Origin: RHKX01 sp963745755
GTDB lineage: Bacteria > Actinomycetota > Thermoleophilia > Solirubrobacterales > 70-9
Direction of reading: 5' to 3'
Assembly: GCA_963745755.1 (NCBI GenBank)
Contig: CAVUYP010000001.1
Coordinates: forward strand, 1,550,001-1,614,000
DNA: 64,000 nucleotides
Every line of letters begins with the position of its first letter. The stretch's first letter is position 1. Of the stretch, positions 1 to 7,663 are shown one piece after another. A model generated the notes under the pieces. The model did not search any database, was not told the DNA's origin, and worked only from the letters and a program-made list of their open reading frames with translations. The translations under genes and the position numbers were made by a program.

Positions 1-2
1 GG

Positions 3-107
3 CTAACTCGCCGGCTTCAGTCTGGCAGCGTGCGGACCTACGCGGCCTATCTGCTCGCCCTGCTGGTCGTCGCTCTGCTCGCAATCAGGATCGGCGCACT
101 CGGATGA
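3..107 (+). CDS. hyfB: Hydrogenase-4 subunit B-like membrane protein, C-terminal end only (partial)
   Basis: The gene enters from the left edge. The frame starting at base 3 is open and ends in TGA at 105-107, overlapping the next start codon as ATGA. The 34 visible residues end in a hydrophobic helix (LLALLVVALLAIRIGAL), as expected for the last membrane segment of a NuoL/HyfB-type antiporter-like subunit. The assignment rests mainly on position: in group 4 hydrogenase operons hyfB sits directly upstream of hyfC. Too little is visible to exclude another membrane subunit of the same complex. Confidence 0.6.
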   Translation, partial: LTRRLQSGSVRTYAAYLLALLVVALLAIRIGALG

Positions 108-1021
108 CTCCCGTCGCAGCTCTGATCCAGGTCGCGGGCGGTCTTCTACTGGCGCCGCTGTTGGTCGGCGTGATCCAATCGATCAAGGCGTACCTTCAGG
201 GACGCCGGGGACCGTCGCCGACGCAACCTTTCCGCGATCTCCGCCGACTTTGGAGCAAGTCCGGCGTCGATCCACAGCCTACGACGATCGTCTACCGGCT
301 CGCACCGTGCATCGTCGCCGCCACGTCCGCGCTCGCCCTGCTGCTGCTGCCGATCGCTGGGGTCTCGCCCGATTGGTCGCTGGGTAACGACGCGCTTGTG
401 CTCATCGGCCTGCTGGCCCTGGGGCGATTCTCGCTTGCCGCGGCTAGCTGGGATACGGGCTCCGGCTTTGCGCTGATGGGATCGGCTCGCGACCTGATGG
501 TGGCGGTGTTCGCGGAGGCAGTGCTGATGGTGGCCGTCGTCCTCGCGGCTCTGCCGGCGGCGAGCACAGATCTAGTCGCGATGAGCGGCGCAGCCAACGG
601 CGCCTCGCCGTGGAGCGAGCCCGGACATTGGTGCGCGCTCGCGGCCTTCGCGCTCGTCGTCTTGGTCGAGACGGGCCGGCAGCCGATCGACAACCCTGAC
701 ACCCACCTGGAGCTGACGATGATCCACGAGGGTCCGCTGCTTGAATACGCCGGCCGCGATCTGGCTCTGCTGCAGTGGAGTGCAGCGGCCCGGCACTGGA
801 TCTTCCTCATCCTTGGGGCTGAGCTCTTCCTACCGCACTTCGGCGGCTTTGCCGAGCAGCTCGGCTGGCTCGCCGCAGGCATCGTCGCGCTTTGTTTGGC
901 GCTGGCGTTCACTGAGACCGCGCAGGCGAAGATGCGACTGCTCCGGGTGCCGGCGTTGCTCGGTGCGGGCGGCCTGTTGGCGCTGGTCGGCCTGATCGCC
1001 TACCTCGATGGTTCGGCGTGA
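104..1021 (+). CDS. hyfC: Hydrogenase-4 subunit C / NuoH-like membrane subunit
   Basis: A 305-residue multi-spanning membrane protein of the HyfC/HycD/NuoH family, the subunit that connects the hydrophilic hydrogenase arm to the ion-translocating membrane arm. The family signature is visible around residues 196-217 (RQPIDNPDTHLELTMIHEG), which closely matches the conserved loop of formate-hydrogenlyase subunit 4. The ATG overlaps the stop of the previous gene (ATGA), and the stop overlaps the GTG of the next gene, so translation is probably coupled through the operon. Length is normal for HyfC (about 310-320 residues). NuoH of a true complex I is less likely because hyfE, hyfF and hyfG-like genes follow. 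Confidence 0.88.
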   Translation: MTPVAALIQVAGGLLLAPLLVGVIQSIKAYLQGRRGPSPTQPFRDLRRLWSKSGVDPQPTTIVYRLAPCIVAATSALALLLLPIAGVSPDWSLGNDALVLIGLLALGRFSLAAASWDTGSGFALMGSARDLMVAVFAEAVLMVAVVLAALPAASTDLVAMSGAANGASPWSEPGHWCALAAFALVVLVETGRQPIDNPDTHLELTMIHEGPLLEYAGRDLALLQWSAAARHWIFLILGAELFLPHFGGFAEQLGWLAAGIVALCLALAFTETAQAKMRLLRVPALLGAGGLLALVGLIAYLDGSA

Positions 1022-1635
1022 GCGGGCCTGCGATCGGCGCCCTGATCGCGCTCGCGCTGGGCGTGATCGTGGTCCGGCGCCGCAGCCTGGCGACGATCCT
1101 CGTTTCTGCCCAATCCCTGCTCCTCGGCATCGGCGCGATCACTCTGGCCGAGGGACGTGGAAGCGAGTTTGTGATCGCCGGGCTGGTTCTCTTCATCCGC
1201 GCCGGGACGTTGCCGGCGTTGTTCGGCATCGTCCGTCGCCGCACACCCGAGCAACGGTTGGTGGCCGCGGCCGCTCCCGCCGCGCTCCGCCTGCTGATCG
1301 CGGTTGTGGTCGCGCTCGCCGCCGCTGCCTGGGCCCCGCCCCTCGGCCTCGACGACCGCGCAGCCGAGCAGGGAGCCATCGCTCTCGTGGTGCTGGGGGT
1401 CGCAATCGTCGTTCTACGCCGACCCACCCTGTTTCAGGCCCTTGGCCTGCTCGTCGCCGAGAACGGCGTCTACCTGCTGGCACTCTCGGTCTCCGGTGGG
1501 CTCCCGGCGGTGATCGAGCTGGGCGTGCTCTTCGACCTCGTTGTCGTGCTCACCGTGGTCGCCGCGTTCAGCTACCGGATCCACCGCGAGGTCGGAACCG
1601 GGAACACCGAACTGCTGCGGGGCCTGCGTGACTGA
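1018..1635 (+). CDS. hyfE: Hydrogenase-4 component E (NuoK-like membrane subunit)
   Basis: A 205-residue hydrophobic protein with about six predicted membrane helices and a short basic C-terminus (SYRIHREVGTGN), matching HyfE, whose C-terminal half is NuoK-like. It starts with GTG overlapping the hyfC stop (GTGA). Its stop overlaps the next start by several bases, again indicating translational coupling. It should sit between the antiporter-like subunits in the membrane arm. Order (C, E, F, G) and size both fit HyfE; no catalytic residues are expected. Confidence 0.82.
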   Translation: MSGPAIGALIALALGVIVVRRRSLATILVSAQSLLLGIGAITLAEGRGSEFVIAGLVLFIRAGTLPALFGIVRRRTPEQRLVAAAAPAALRLLIAVVVALAAAAWAPPLGLDDRAAEQGAIALVVLGVAIVVLRRPTLFQALGLLVAENGVYLLALSVSGGLPAVIELGVLFDLVVVLTVVAAFSYRIHREVGTGNTELLRGLRD

Positions 1636-3109
1636 TTCAGCCACCCCACTCGTGGTCGCAGTTCTTGCGGTGCCACTGATCACGGCGGGCGCCGTCGGGC
1701 TGATGCCGAGCCTGCGCGCCGCAGACCGACTCAACATTGCCGGGGCGCTGGCGACCACTGTATTGGCACTGACCCTCGCCGGGATCGCCCTCTCCTCCGC
1801 GCCGGACGTGGCGGCGCGGCAGAGCTGGTATGTGCTCGACGTAGCCGGCGGGATCTTCCTTGCCCTGATCGCCGTCGTAGGTTTGGCGAGTGCGCTCACT
1901 TCGGCCTCGTATCTGAGACACGCAGGGCAAGGCTTCTTCAGCGCCCGGCGCGCCCGCGCCTCCTACTACGCGGCCTTCAACCTCTTCTGGGCAGCGCTGC
2001 TCGCGATACCGCTCGCCAACAACCTCGGTGTCGCCTGGCTGCTGATCGAGGCGACGACCGCGACCTCGGCATTGCTGGTGGCGTTCAGCGGCAAGCGAAG
2101 CGCACTCGAGGCAGGCTGGAAGTACGTCGTCCTGACCACGCTCGGCCTGACCATCACCCTGCTCGGGATCGTTGTCCTGTTCGCCGCGGTGGGTGGCGTG
2201 GCAACGCTGCGCAACCTCGATTGGCAGCTGCTGGCGTCGAGCGCCCCAGATCTGCCCCAAGACTCGACTCTCGTCGCATTCGCGTTGATCCTTGTCGGAC
2301 TCGCCTCGAAGATCGGATGGGCGCCGGTTCACAACTGGCTCCCCGATGCCCACAGCGAGGCCCCGCCACCGATCAGCGCGATGCTGTCCGCGGCTCTGCT
2401 TCCCACCGTGCTGCTGATCGTATGGCGCACCGAACTCGCCCTGGAGCCTGCCATCGGCCTAGACACGGTTCGGACGCTGCTGGTTGGTTTCGGCCTCATT
2501 TCGCTTGCAGTTGCGGTTCCGTTTCTCTGGCGGCCGCTGCCGTGGAAGCGGTTGCTCGCCTACTCAAGTCTCGAGCACATGGGGATCCTTGCCCTGGGTA
2601 TCGGCTTCGGGACGCCGTTGGCAATCGCCGGGGTGGTCGTCCACCTCGTCGGCCACGGGCTTGCCAAAGCGCTTGGTTTCTACGCCGCAATCCCATTGCT
2701 GCGCGAGGACCCGGCAACCGGCGACGAGCCAGCGCGCGGAGTCGCGCGCTCCAGCCCCTGGACGGCTTTCTCGGTCAGCGTCCCCATGCTGACCCTTGCC
2801 GGCATTCCGCCGTTGCCGCTTTTCATTTCCGAGGTGATGATCCTGCTCGGCGGCATCGACGCCGGGCTCCTCGGTGCCTCGGCGCTTGCTGCCTTGTTGC
2901 TGGCCCTCGGCTTCCTCGGCCTCGCGCACGCCCTGATCGAGGGACTGCTCGGCGAGCGGCGCCGAGGCAGCGGCCGCTACTCGCGATCCGCCCGACCTGT
3001 GGCGATCTTGGCCGGGGCCACCGCGGTCGCCCTGGTGGCACTGAGCGTCGCGGCGTTCGGGCTGCCCGGATCCGACATCGTCGATGGCCTGCTGCGGAGC
3101 GGGGCCTGA
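1628..3109 (+). CDS. hyfF: Hydrogenase-4 component F (antiporter-like, NuoL/M/N family)
   Basis: About 493 residues with many membrane helices. Family hallmarks include the conserved lysine/histidine stretch around SKIGWAPVHNWLPDAHSEAPPPISAMLS, the proton-antiporter (PF00361) signature, and a later LAYSSLEHMGILALG segment typical of HyfF. These subunits are thought to pump H+ or Na+ with energy from the hydrogenase arm. I chose GTG at 1628 (VTDSATPLVV) because it gives a normal N-terminus and overlaps the hyfE stop; an upstream ATG at 1541 would add residues read from within hyfE that do not look like this family. The stop overlaps the hyfG start (TGATG). Confidence 0.88.
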   Translation: MTDSATPLVVAVLAVPLITAGAVGLMPSLRAADRLNIAGALATTVLALTLAGIALSSAPDVAARQSWYVLDVAGGIFLALIAVVGLASALTSASYLRHAGQGFFSARRARASYYAAFNLFWAALLAIPLANNLGVAWLLIEATTATSALLVAFSGKRSALEAGWKYVVLTTLGLTITLLGIVVLFAAVGGVATLRNLDWQLLASSAPDLPQDSTLVAFALILVGLASKIGWAPVHNWLPDAHSEAPPPISAMLSAALLPTVLLIVWRTELALEPAIGLDTVRTLLVGFGLISLAVAVPFLWRPLPWKRLLAYSSLEHMGILALGIGFGTPLAIAGVVVHLVGHGLAKALGFYAAIPLLREDPATGDEPARGVARSSPWTAFSVSVPMLTLAGIPPLPLFISEVMILLGGIDAGLLGASALAALLLALGFLGLAHALIEGLLGERRRGSGRYSRSARPVAILAGATAVALVALSVAAFGLPGSDIVDGLLRSGA

Positions 3110-4566
3110 TGGCCGGGCGGCAGATGACCGGCGCGGCCCACCAGGCAGTTGAGCTCCAGAGGGTCGATCCTGCGTCCTGGCGAGCGGCCTGCAGCGACGC
3201 CCTCGACTCCGGGGCGCGGTTCGTGGGCGCGTATGCCAACGCGCCAAGCGGGGACGGCGAGGGCATTGCCTGGAGCGCCCTGTTTGCACGCGGAGTGAAC
3301 GTGCGTGTGATCCGCGCCAACGCTGGAATCGCCGTGGATTCGATCGTCGATCTGATCCCAGCCGCTGACTGGGACGAACGAGAGGCCCACGATGAGTACG
3401 GTCTGAACCTCCAAGGTCACGAGCCTCTGCGCCCCCTGGTGCGCCACGATGATGACCTCGATAGCTGGACGGTACCCGTCAAAGGCGAGGGAGCTCATCA
3501 GGTCGCAGTGGGTCCGATTCACGCCGGGGTGATCGAATCCGGGCACTTCCGCTTTCACGTCGTCGGCGAGCGCATCCTGGCGCTCGATCCTCGTCTCTTC
3601 TACAAGCATCGTGGACTCGAGCGAGCTGCGGAGGGCGCCCTGATCGCCGATGGACTCGCGTATGCGCAACGCGCTTGCGGCGCCTGTGCCGTCACCAACG
3701 CCGTCGCCTTCGCGCAGGCGAGCGAGATGGCCCAAGGGCTCGCGGCGACTCGGCCCATGCGCAAGGCCCGGACCGTCCTCCTCGAGCTCGAACGCCTTTA
3801 CAACCACCTCCATGACATTGCCGCGATCTGCGCCGGGGTCGGCTTCGCCACCGGCAACATGGTCTTCGCGGCGCTCAAGGAGCGCGCGCTGCGACTCAAC
3901 GCGGAAATCGGCGGGCACCGTTTTTTGTTCGGGACGGTCAGCGTCGGCCAGAGCGACTTCGAGCCCGACGGCCCCGAGCTCCAGCGGGCACGTGGAGTAC
4001 TTGGTGAGCTGCGAGCAGATGCGGCCGCGGCCTGGCGGCAGCTCGAGTTCGCGGCGTCATTTCAGGCCCGGCTCGACGGGGTTGGCGAGCTTACGCACGA
4101 GGATGCCCGTCGGCTCGGTGCGGTCGGCCCGGTCGCCCGTGCCAGCGGTGTGCGAACCGACATCAGGGCCGAGAGCCCCGGCCTCTGGTATGGCTCGTCG
4201 TTCAAGGCGGCGACGCTTGGAGACTGCAATGGCGATGTGGCAGCCCGGCTGCGCATTCGTGCGGTCGAGCTCGAGGAAACGTTCGAGATGCTGGAAGAGC
4301 TACTCGCAGAGCCGCTGGAGCGCGCCCCCGCCAGACCGACGCGTGAAGGAGCACCACCACTCGGCGTCTCTCGGGTCGAGAGCCCCAGGGGTGAGACCGT
4401 GTGCGTGCTCGAGGCCGATCTGGGGCGGGTTAACCGTCTACATTTGCGCACCGGCTCCTACGCGAATTGGCCTGCGCTCGCACGCGTCTGCGCAGGCGAG
4501 CTGCTACCCGACTTCCCCCTCATCAACAAGAGCTTCGAGCTCTGCTACGCGTGCGTGGATCGCTGA
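3109..4566 (+). CDS. hyfG: Group 4 [NiFe]-hydrogenase-like large subunit (fused NuoC + NuoD type)
   Basis: A 485-residue protein with a NuoC-like N-terminal domain (residues about 60-125, containing ADWDEREAHDEYGL and GHEPLRPL) fused to a NuoD/hydrogenase large-subunit domain. Both cysteine pairs that ligate the NiFe site appear present: CGAC in the first motif (after RGLERAAEGALIADGLAYAQ) and CYAC in LCYACVDR at the end. NuoD of complex I and the Ehr-type relatives lack these cysteines, so this looks catalytically competent for H2. The protein stops immediately after the second motif and therefore has no C-terminal peptide for a maturation protease. ATG at 3109 overlaps the hyfF stop. No hyp maturation genes are in the window. 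Confidence 0.87.
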   Translation: MAGRQMTGAAHQAVELQRVDPASWRAACSDALDSGARFVGAYANAPSGDGEGIAWSALFARGVNVRVIRANAGIAVDSIVDLIPAADWDEREAHDEYGLNLQGHEPLRPLVRHDDDLDSWTVPVKGEGAHQVAVGPIHAGVIESGHFRFHVVGERILALDPRLFYKHRGLERAAEGALIADGLAYAQRACGACAVTNAVAFAQASEMAQGLAATRPMRKARTVLLELERLYNHLHDIAAICAGVGFATGNMVFAALKERALRLNAEIGGHRFLFGTVSVGQSDFEPDGPELQRARGVLGELRADAAAAWRQLEFAASFQARLDGVGELTHEDARRLGAVGPVARASGVRTDIRAESPGLWYGSSFKAATLGDCNGDVAARLRIRAVELEETFEMLEELLAEPLERAPARPTREGAPPLGVSRVESPRGETVCVLEADLGRVNRLHLRTGSYANWPALARVCAGELLPDFPLINKSFELCYACVDR

Positions 4567-5012
4567 TGTTCGTACTGCTCCGACAGCTCCATCGGGTCCG
4601 CCGGCAGGCCGAGTTGCCGCGTCGAAGCGATGTTCGTTCGCTCGCCCTCCGTCACGTCGATGCGGGCTCGTGCAACGCATGCGAGCACGAGCTCACCGCC
4701 GTCTCCGCACCCGACTACGACCTTCAGCGCTTTGGGCTCGACATCGTCGCCTCGCCCCGCCACGCCGACGCCCTGCTGATCACCGGCGTCGTGACCATCC
4801 GGATGGCAGCAGCCCTGCGCCGGGCCTACGAGGCCATGCCCGAGCCACGCCTGGTGGTCGCGCTCGGCGACTGCGCGCTCGGTTGTGGGGTGCTCGCCAA
4901 CACCGATGAGCTCGCGGCTCCCCTCGATGAGTTACTGCCGGTCGGCATCCGAGTCCCCGGCTGTCCTCCACCTCCCGACGCGATCGCCGCCGCGATTATC
5001 GCCCGGCTCTGA
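4566..5012 (+). CDS. hyfI: Hydrogenase small subunit, NuoB/HycG/HyfI family
   Basis: A 148-residue iron-sulfur subunit that would carry the [4Fe-4S] cluster nearest the NiFe site. The expected ligands are visible: C36 and C39 (GSCNACEHEL), C103 (GDCALGCG) and C133 (PGCPPPP). Length is on the short side for the family. The ATG overlaps the hyfG stop (TGATG), making this the last gene of the overlapping operon. No HyfA- or HyfH-like polyferredoxin gene is seen here; electrons would have to come through a subunit encoded to the left of the window or directly from a soluble donor. Confidence 0.88.
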   Translation: MFVLLRQLHRVRRQAELPRRSDVRSLALRHVDAGSCNACEHELTAVSAPDYDLQRFGLDIVASPRHADALLITGVVTIRMAAALRRAYEAMPEPRLVVALGDCALGCGVLANTDELAAPLDELLPVGIRVPGCPPPPDAIAAAIIARL

Positions 5013-5359
5013 ATACACGCGCGGAGCGGCGCCGGTTCAGGCTGCGCCGGTGTTCTTCGGGCTTCGGAATCGGGCGGCGTGCGGCTGAGAAATAGCGGCC
5101 TGCCAACGGTCTAACCAAACCTGAGACCGACGGTCAAGCTACGAAACCGAAGGTCACTGGTTCGAATCCAGTCGGGCGCGCTTCACCGGAAGGCCACAGT
5201 CCCGCATTGGGATTGGGATGGCCACGCTGCGATCGACGAGTCATCGACGAGCCTCGAAACCTCTCGAATCGACGAACCGCGTGGACATGCGGAAGGGACA
5301 ACCGCGCAACTACCACGCAGGAGCATGGACCGGCGCCGTCCAGGCCGAGCCCCCGATCC
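5013..5359. other. Intergenic stretch holding only a partial tRNA-like sequence
   Basis: About 350 bases between the hydrogenase operon and the convergent NTF2-like gene. I see no convincing gene. The only recognisable object is the tRNA 3'-half at 5136-5182. A reverse-strand reading of this area contains the peptide PTGFEPVTFGFV, a familiar artefact of translating a tRNA 3' end. Confidence 0.6.
5136..5182 (+). repeat. tRNA-Arg(ACG) 3'-half remnant, copy 1 (possible attachment site)
   Basis: The 47 bases read as anticodon loop CTACGAA, anticodon-stem 3' strand ACCGA, variable AGGTC, a perfect T-arm (ACTGG, TTCGAAT, CCAGT) and acceptor 3' strand CGGGCGC plus G. The matching 5' half (a GCGCCCG acceptor strand, D-arm, TCGGT) is not found in the 40 bases upstream, so this is a fragment and not a functional tRNA. 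It is identical to 5840-5886. tRNA 3' halves are the usual target of tyrosine-recombinase integration. Confidence 0.75.
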
Positions 5360-5770
5360 TCAGTAGTGGCTGAGGTCTTCGTCGTCCGGCCAGATATCGA
5401 GATCCCCGGGCATGTCCAGCCGGTCGGTCAATTCCCGGCGCCACTCCGGAGTCGCGACCGGTTCACCCCAGTAGTCGGTGACCCGGACTGCTTTCCCGTT
5501 GCTCATCTCACCGATGGTGACATTCCGATAGAGCCGCCCATCGCCGTAGTTGCACGTCCACTCGACCACAACGACGTCATCGAGCCGTAGGCGCCGACCT
5601 ACCTCCAGCGTCAGCTCGGGAAAGTTGCCCTCCACGTCTGCAACGAGTTTGCTGCTGCGAACGATCTCACCCATCTGCGGCCATTGCCGAACGACGTCTT
5701 CGGCCAAAGGCACACCAAGGATGTAGGCCACCCGGGTCGCGCCGTCGGACTCCTTCTCGATCGTGCTCAT
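5360..5770 (-). CDS. SnoaL/NTF2-like family protein
   Basis: About 136 residues with the composition of a small cone-shaped NTF2-like alpha+beta barrel. The C-terminal part (VVVVEWTCNYGDGRLYRN, MSNGKAVRVTDYWGEP, PEWR) has the strand pattern and DYWGEP motif common in SnoaL-like proteins. Such proteins bind or isomerise small molecules, but the substrate cannot be told from sequence. I prefer the ATG at 5770 because GGGAAGTGG just upstream looks like a ribosome site; an in-frame ATG at 5788 would add six residues. The gene lies alone between tRNA-fragment copies 1 and 2, on the opposite strand from its neighbours. Confidence 0.7.
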   Translation of the reverse strand: MSTIEKESDGATRVAYILGVPLAEDVVRQWPQMGEIVRSSKLVADVEGNFPELTLEVGRRLRLDDVVVVEWTCNYGDGRLYRNVTIGEMSNGKAVRVTDYWGEPVATPEWRRELTDRLDMPGDLDIWPDDEDLSHY

Positions 5771-5839
5771 AGTTGAACCACTTCCCATCAGATCCGCGAG
5801 CGAGATTGCCTGCGGATACCTGAATCGATTATGACCGCG

Positions 5840-5886
5840 AAGCTACGAAACCGAAGGTCACTGGTTCGAATCCAGTCGGGCGCGCT
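5840..5886 (+). repeat. tRNA-Arg(ACG) 3'-half remnant, copy 2 (possible attachment site)
   Basis: Identical over 47 bases to copy 1 at 5136-5182, then diverging on both sides. It carries the anticodon loop through the acceptor 3' strand only. It lies between the divergent NTF2-like and MFS genes, so it separates two single-gene segments. Confidence 0.75.
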
Positions 5887-5936
5887 GGAGAGTCCTCGCT
5901 GACCGAGTCCGGACCGCCCCGTCGGACCGGGGTGAC

Positions 5937-7376
5937 ATGATCGCGCCGATGAGTGGTCGGTCGGTCTTGAAGGGGGGATGGGGCGTGGTCGCGGCATGTG
6001 GCCTCGGGATCATGTTGACCGCGCTCGACGCGACAGCAATCAACGTCGCGCTCGCCGACATCCAGCGCGACCTCGGCACCAACGTCTCGGCATTGCAGCT
6101 GATGGTCAACGCGTTCACTCTCGCGCTCGTCGTGGTTGTGGTGACGATGGGCAGGCTCGCCGATCAGCGTGGTCGCCGCCGGGTCTACCTGTGGGGGTTC
6201 GTCGGATATGCGCTCGCGTCGGTCGTCTGCGCCGTCGCTCCCAGCGAGGTGGTCCTCATCGCGGGGCGTTTGCTGCTCGGCTTCGCCGGCGCGATCCTGT
6301 TCTCCGTGAGCCTGGCGCTGTTGCGGGCGGGCTTTCCGGGGGACCGGCTGCAGTGGGCGATCGGCATCTACGCGACGATCGCCGCCGTCGGCCTGGCGCT
6401 CGGGCCGCTGGTCGGCGGCGCCCTGATCGACCTCTTCTCATGGCGGGCGATCTTCTGGGCCAACCTGCCGCTGGCCGCGGTCGGGATCGCGCTCACCCTC
6501 GCTCACCTGGAGGAGTCGCGCGATCCGGGCGCGGGCGACAAGGTGGACGTGCCCGGCGTGCTCCTGCTGGGCGTGGGCCTCGGCGCGGTGGTGCTCGCGG
6601 TGGTCCAGTCGAGCGAGTGGGGCTGGGGCTCGACCTCGACGATCGGGCTCCTCGCTGCGGGCTGCGTCGTGCTCGTCGCCTTCGGTTTGGTCGAGCGCCG
6701 GGTCGAGGAGCCGGTCGTCGACTTCGCGATGTTCCGGAGTCCCACCTTCACGGGCAGCGGAATCGGCTGCCTGGTCGTGTTCTGGGTGGTGTTCGCCTTC
6801 CTGTTCGTGTTCGGCCTCTACTTCCAGACGGTCGAGGACAACTCCGCCTTCGTGGCCGGGCTGCGGCTACTGCCCTACGCCGCCGCCTTCGTGCTCGTGG
6901 CGCACTGGGTGCCCGGCGTGGTCGCGCGCTTCGGTACGCGGGCGACCGCCGTCGGGTCGATGGCGCTGATCGTCGTCGGCGCCCTCGGCCTGTCGGAGGT
7001 CGGCGAGGGGACTCCGGGTTGGCTGCTGATCTTGCTGACGGCCGCGATCGGAGTCGCAAACGCCGGCGCGATCATCTCGATGAGCGCCGCGGGCATCTCC
7101 GCGGCTCCGGCGGAGAAGGCGGGGCTCGCGGCGGGGATCCTCGTGATGATGCGTTACCTCGGCGCCGTGATCGGCGTCGCCATCGTCGGCGAGGTGCTCG
7201 ACGATGCGCCGACCTTCGTCGACGGGCTCTCGGCGGGGATGAAGGTCACCGCGGCCGTTGGGGTCGTCGGCGCGGTGACTGCGGCGCTGTTGCTGCCCGC
7301 CCGGCCGCCGGCCGCCGCCGGGCAAGACCCCCGCCGGTTCCCGCACCTGCATCGCGCCCATTCCCCGCACGGCTGA
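5937..7376 (+). CDS. MFS drug exporter, DHA2 (14-helix, EmrB/QacA) family
   Basis: A 479-residue polytopic membrane protein. MFS motifs are clear: LDATAINVAL in helix 1 (motif D1 of the DHA2 group), GRLADQRGRRRVYLWG between helices 2 and 3 (motif A), and GPLVGGALIDLFSWRAIFWANLP (motif C and the following WRxxFxxNxP loop). DHA2 members expel drugs, dyes or antibiotics in exchange for protons; the substrate is unknown. ATG at 5937 is used; an ATG 12 bases later is equally possible. No regulator gene is adjacent. It sits alone between tRNA-fragment copies 2 and 3, which suggests acquisition as a cassette. Confidence 0.85.
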   Translation: MIAPMSGRSVLKGGWGVVAACGLGIMLTALDATAINVALADIQRDLGTNVSALQLMVNAFTLALVVVVVTMGRLADQRGRRRVYLWGFVGYALASVVCAVAPSEVVLIAGRLLLGFAGAILFSVSLALLRAGFPGDRLQWAIGIYATIAAVGLALGPLVGGALIDLFSWRAIFWANLPLAAVGIALTLAHLEESRDPGAGDKVDVPGVLLLGVGLGAVVLAVVQSSEWGWGSTSTIGLLAAGCVVLVAFGLVERRVEEPVVDFAMFRSPTFTGSGIGCLVVFWVVFAFLFVFGLYFQTVEDNSAFVAGLRLLPYAAAFVLVAHWVPGVVARFGTRATAVGSMALIVVGALGLSEVGEGTPGWLLILLTAAIGVANAGAIISMSAAGISAAPAEKAGLAAGILVMMRYLGAVIGVAIVGEVLDDAPTFVDGLSAGMKVTAAVGVVGAVTAALLLPARPPAAAGQDPRRFPHLHRAHSPHG

Positions 7377-7479
7377 CGCCCTGCGCGGCCGAGCTCGTTG
7401 GCCAGGTGAGGCGCGTTCACCCGAGGCACCCCGCCGTCTCCACCATCGTCGAGCTAGCCGTTTCGGCCGCCGCAAGAAT

Positions 7480-7523
7480 CTAAGAAACCGAAGGTCACTG
7501 GTTCGGATTCAGTCGGGCGCGCT
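7480..7523 (+). repeat. tRNA-Arg 3'-half remnant, copy 3 (degenerate)
   Basis: A third copy of the tRNA 3'-half, differing from copies 1 and 2 at three places in the shared 44 bases (one in the anticodon loop, two around the T-arm). It lies about 100 bases after the MFS gene and ends in the same GTCGGGCGCGCT. It again lacks any 5' half. Confidence 0.65.
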
Positions 7524-7663
7524 CTCCTGATCGGCCGCAATATCGCTCGGTCATCGCCATCGCCCAACCGCGGTTGGCTGCCTGGCCATGACCAGCGGTA
7601 GACGCCGACCGCGCGGGATCGATGTCGTCATCTCACACGGCCGGCCTGAGATACTCAGCCGCC

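Noticed and set aside
46..5012. Assignment of the first operon to complex I (nuo).
   Set aside because: Presence of HyfE- and HyfF-type subunits, a fused NuoC-NuoD protein with both CxxC pairs, and absence of other nuo genes favour a group 4 hydrogenase.
5100..5182. A complete tRNA at the first tRNA-like site.
   Set aside because: The 5' acceptor strand, D-arm and 5' anticodon strand are missing at 5108-5138, so only a 3' fragment is present.
5134..5997. Short minus-strand peptides containing PTGFEPVTFGFV or DWIRTSDLRFRSFAVI.
   Set aside because: These are the familiar spurious translations of a tRNA 3' half; the DNA is a tRNA remnant, not a gene.
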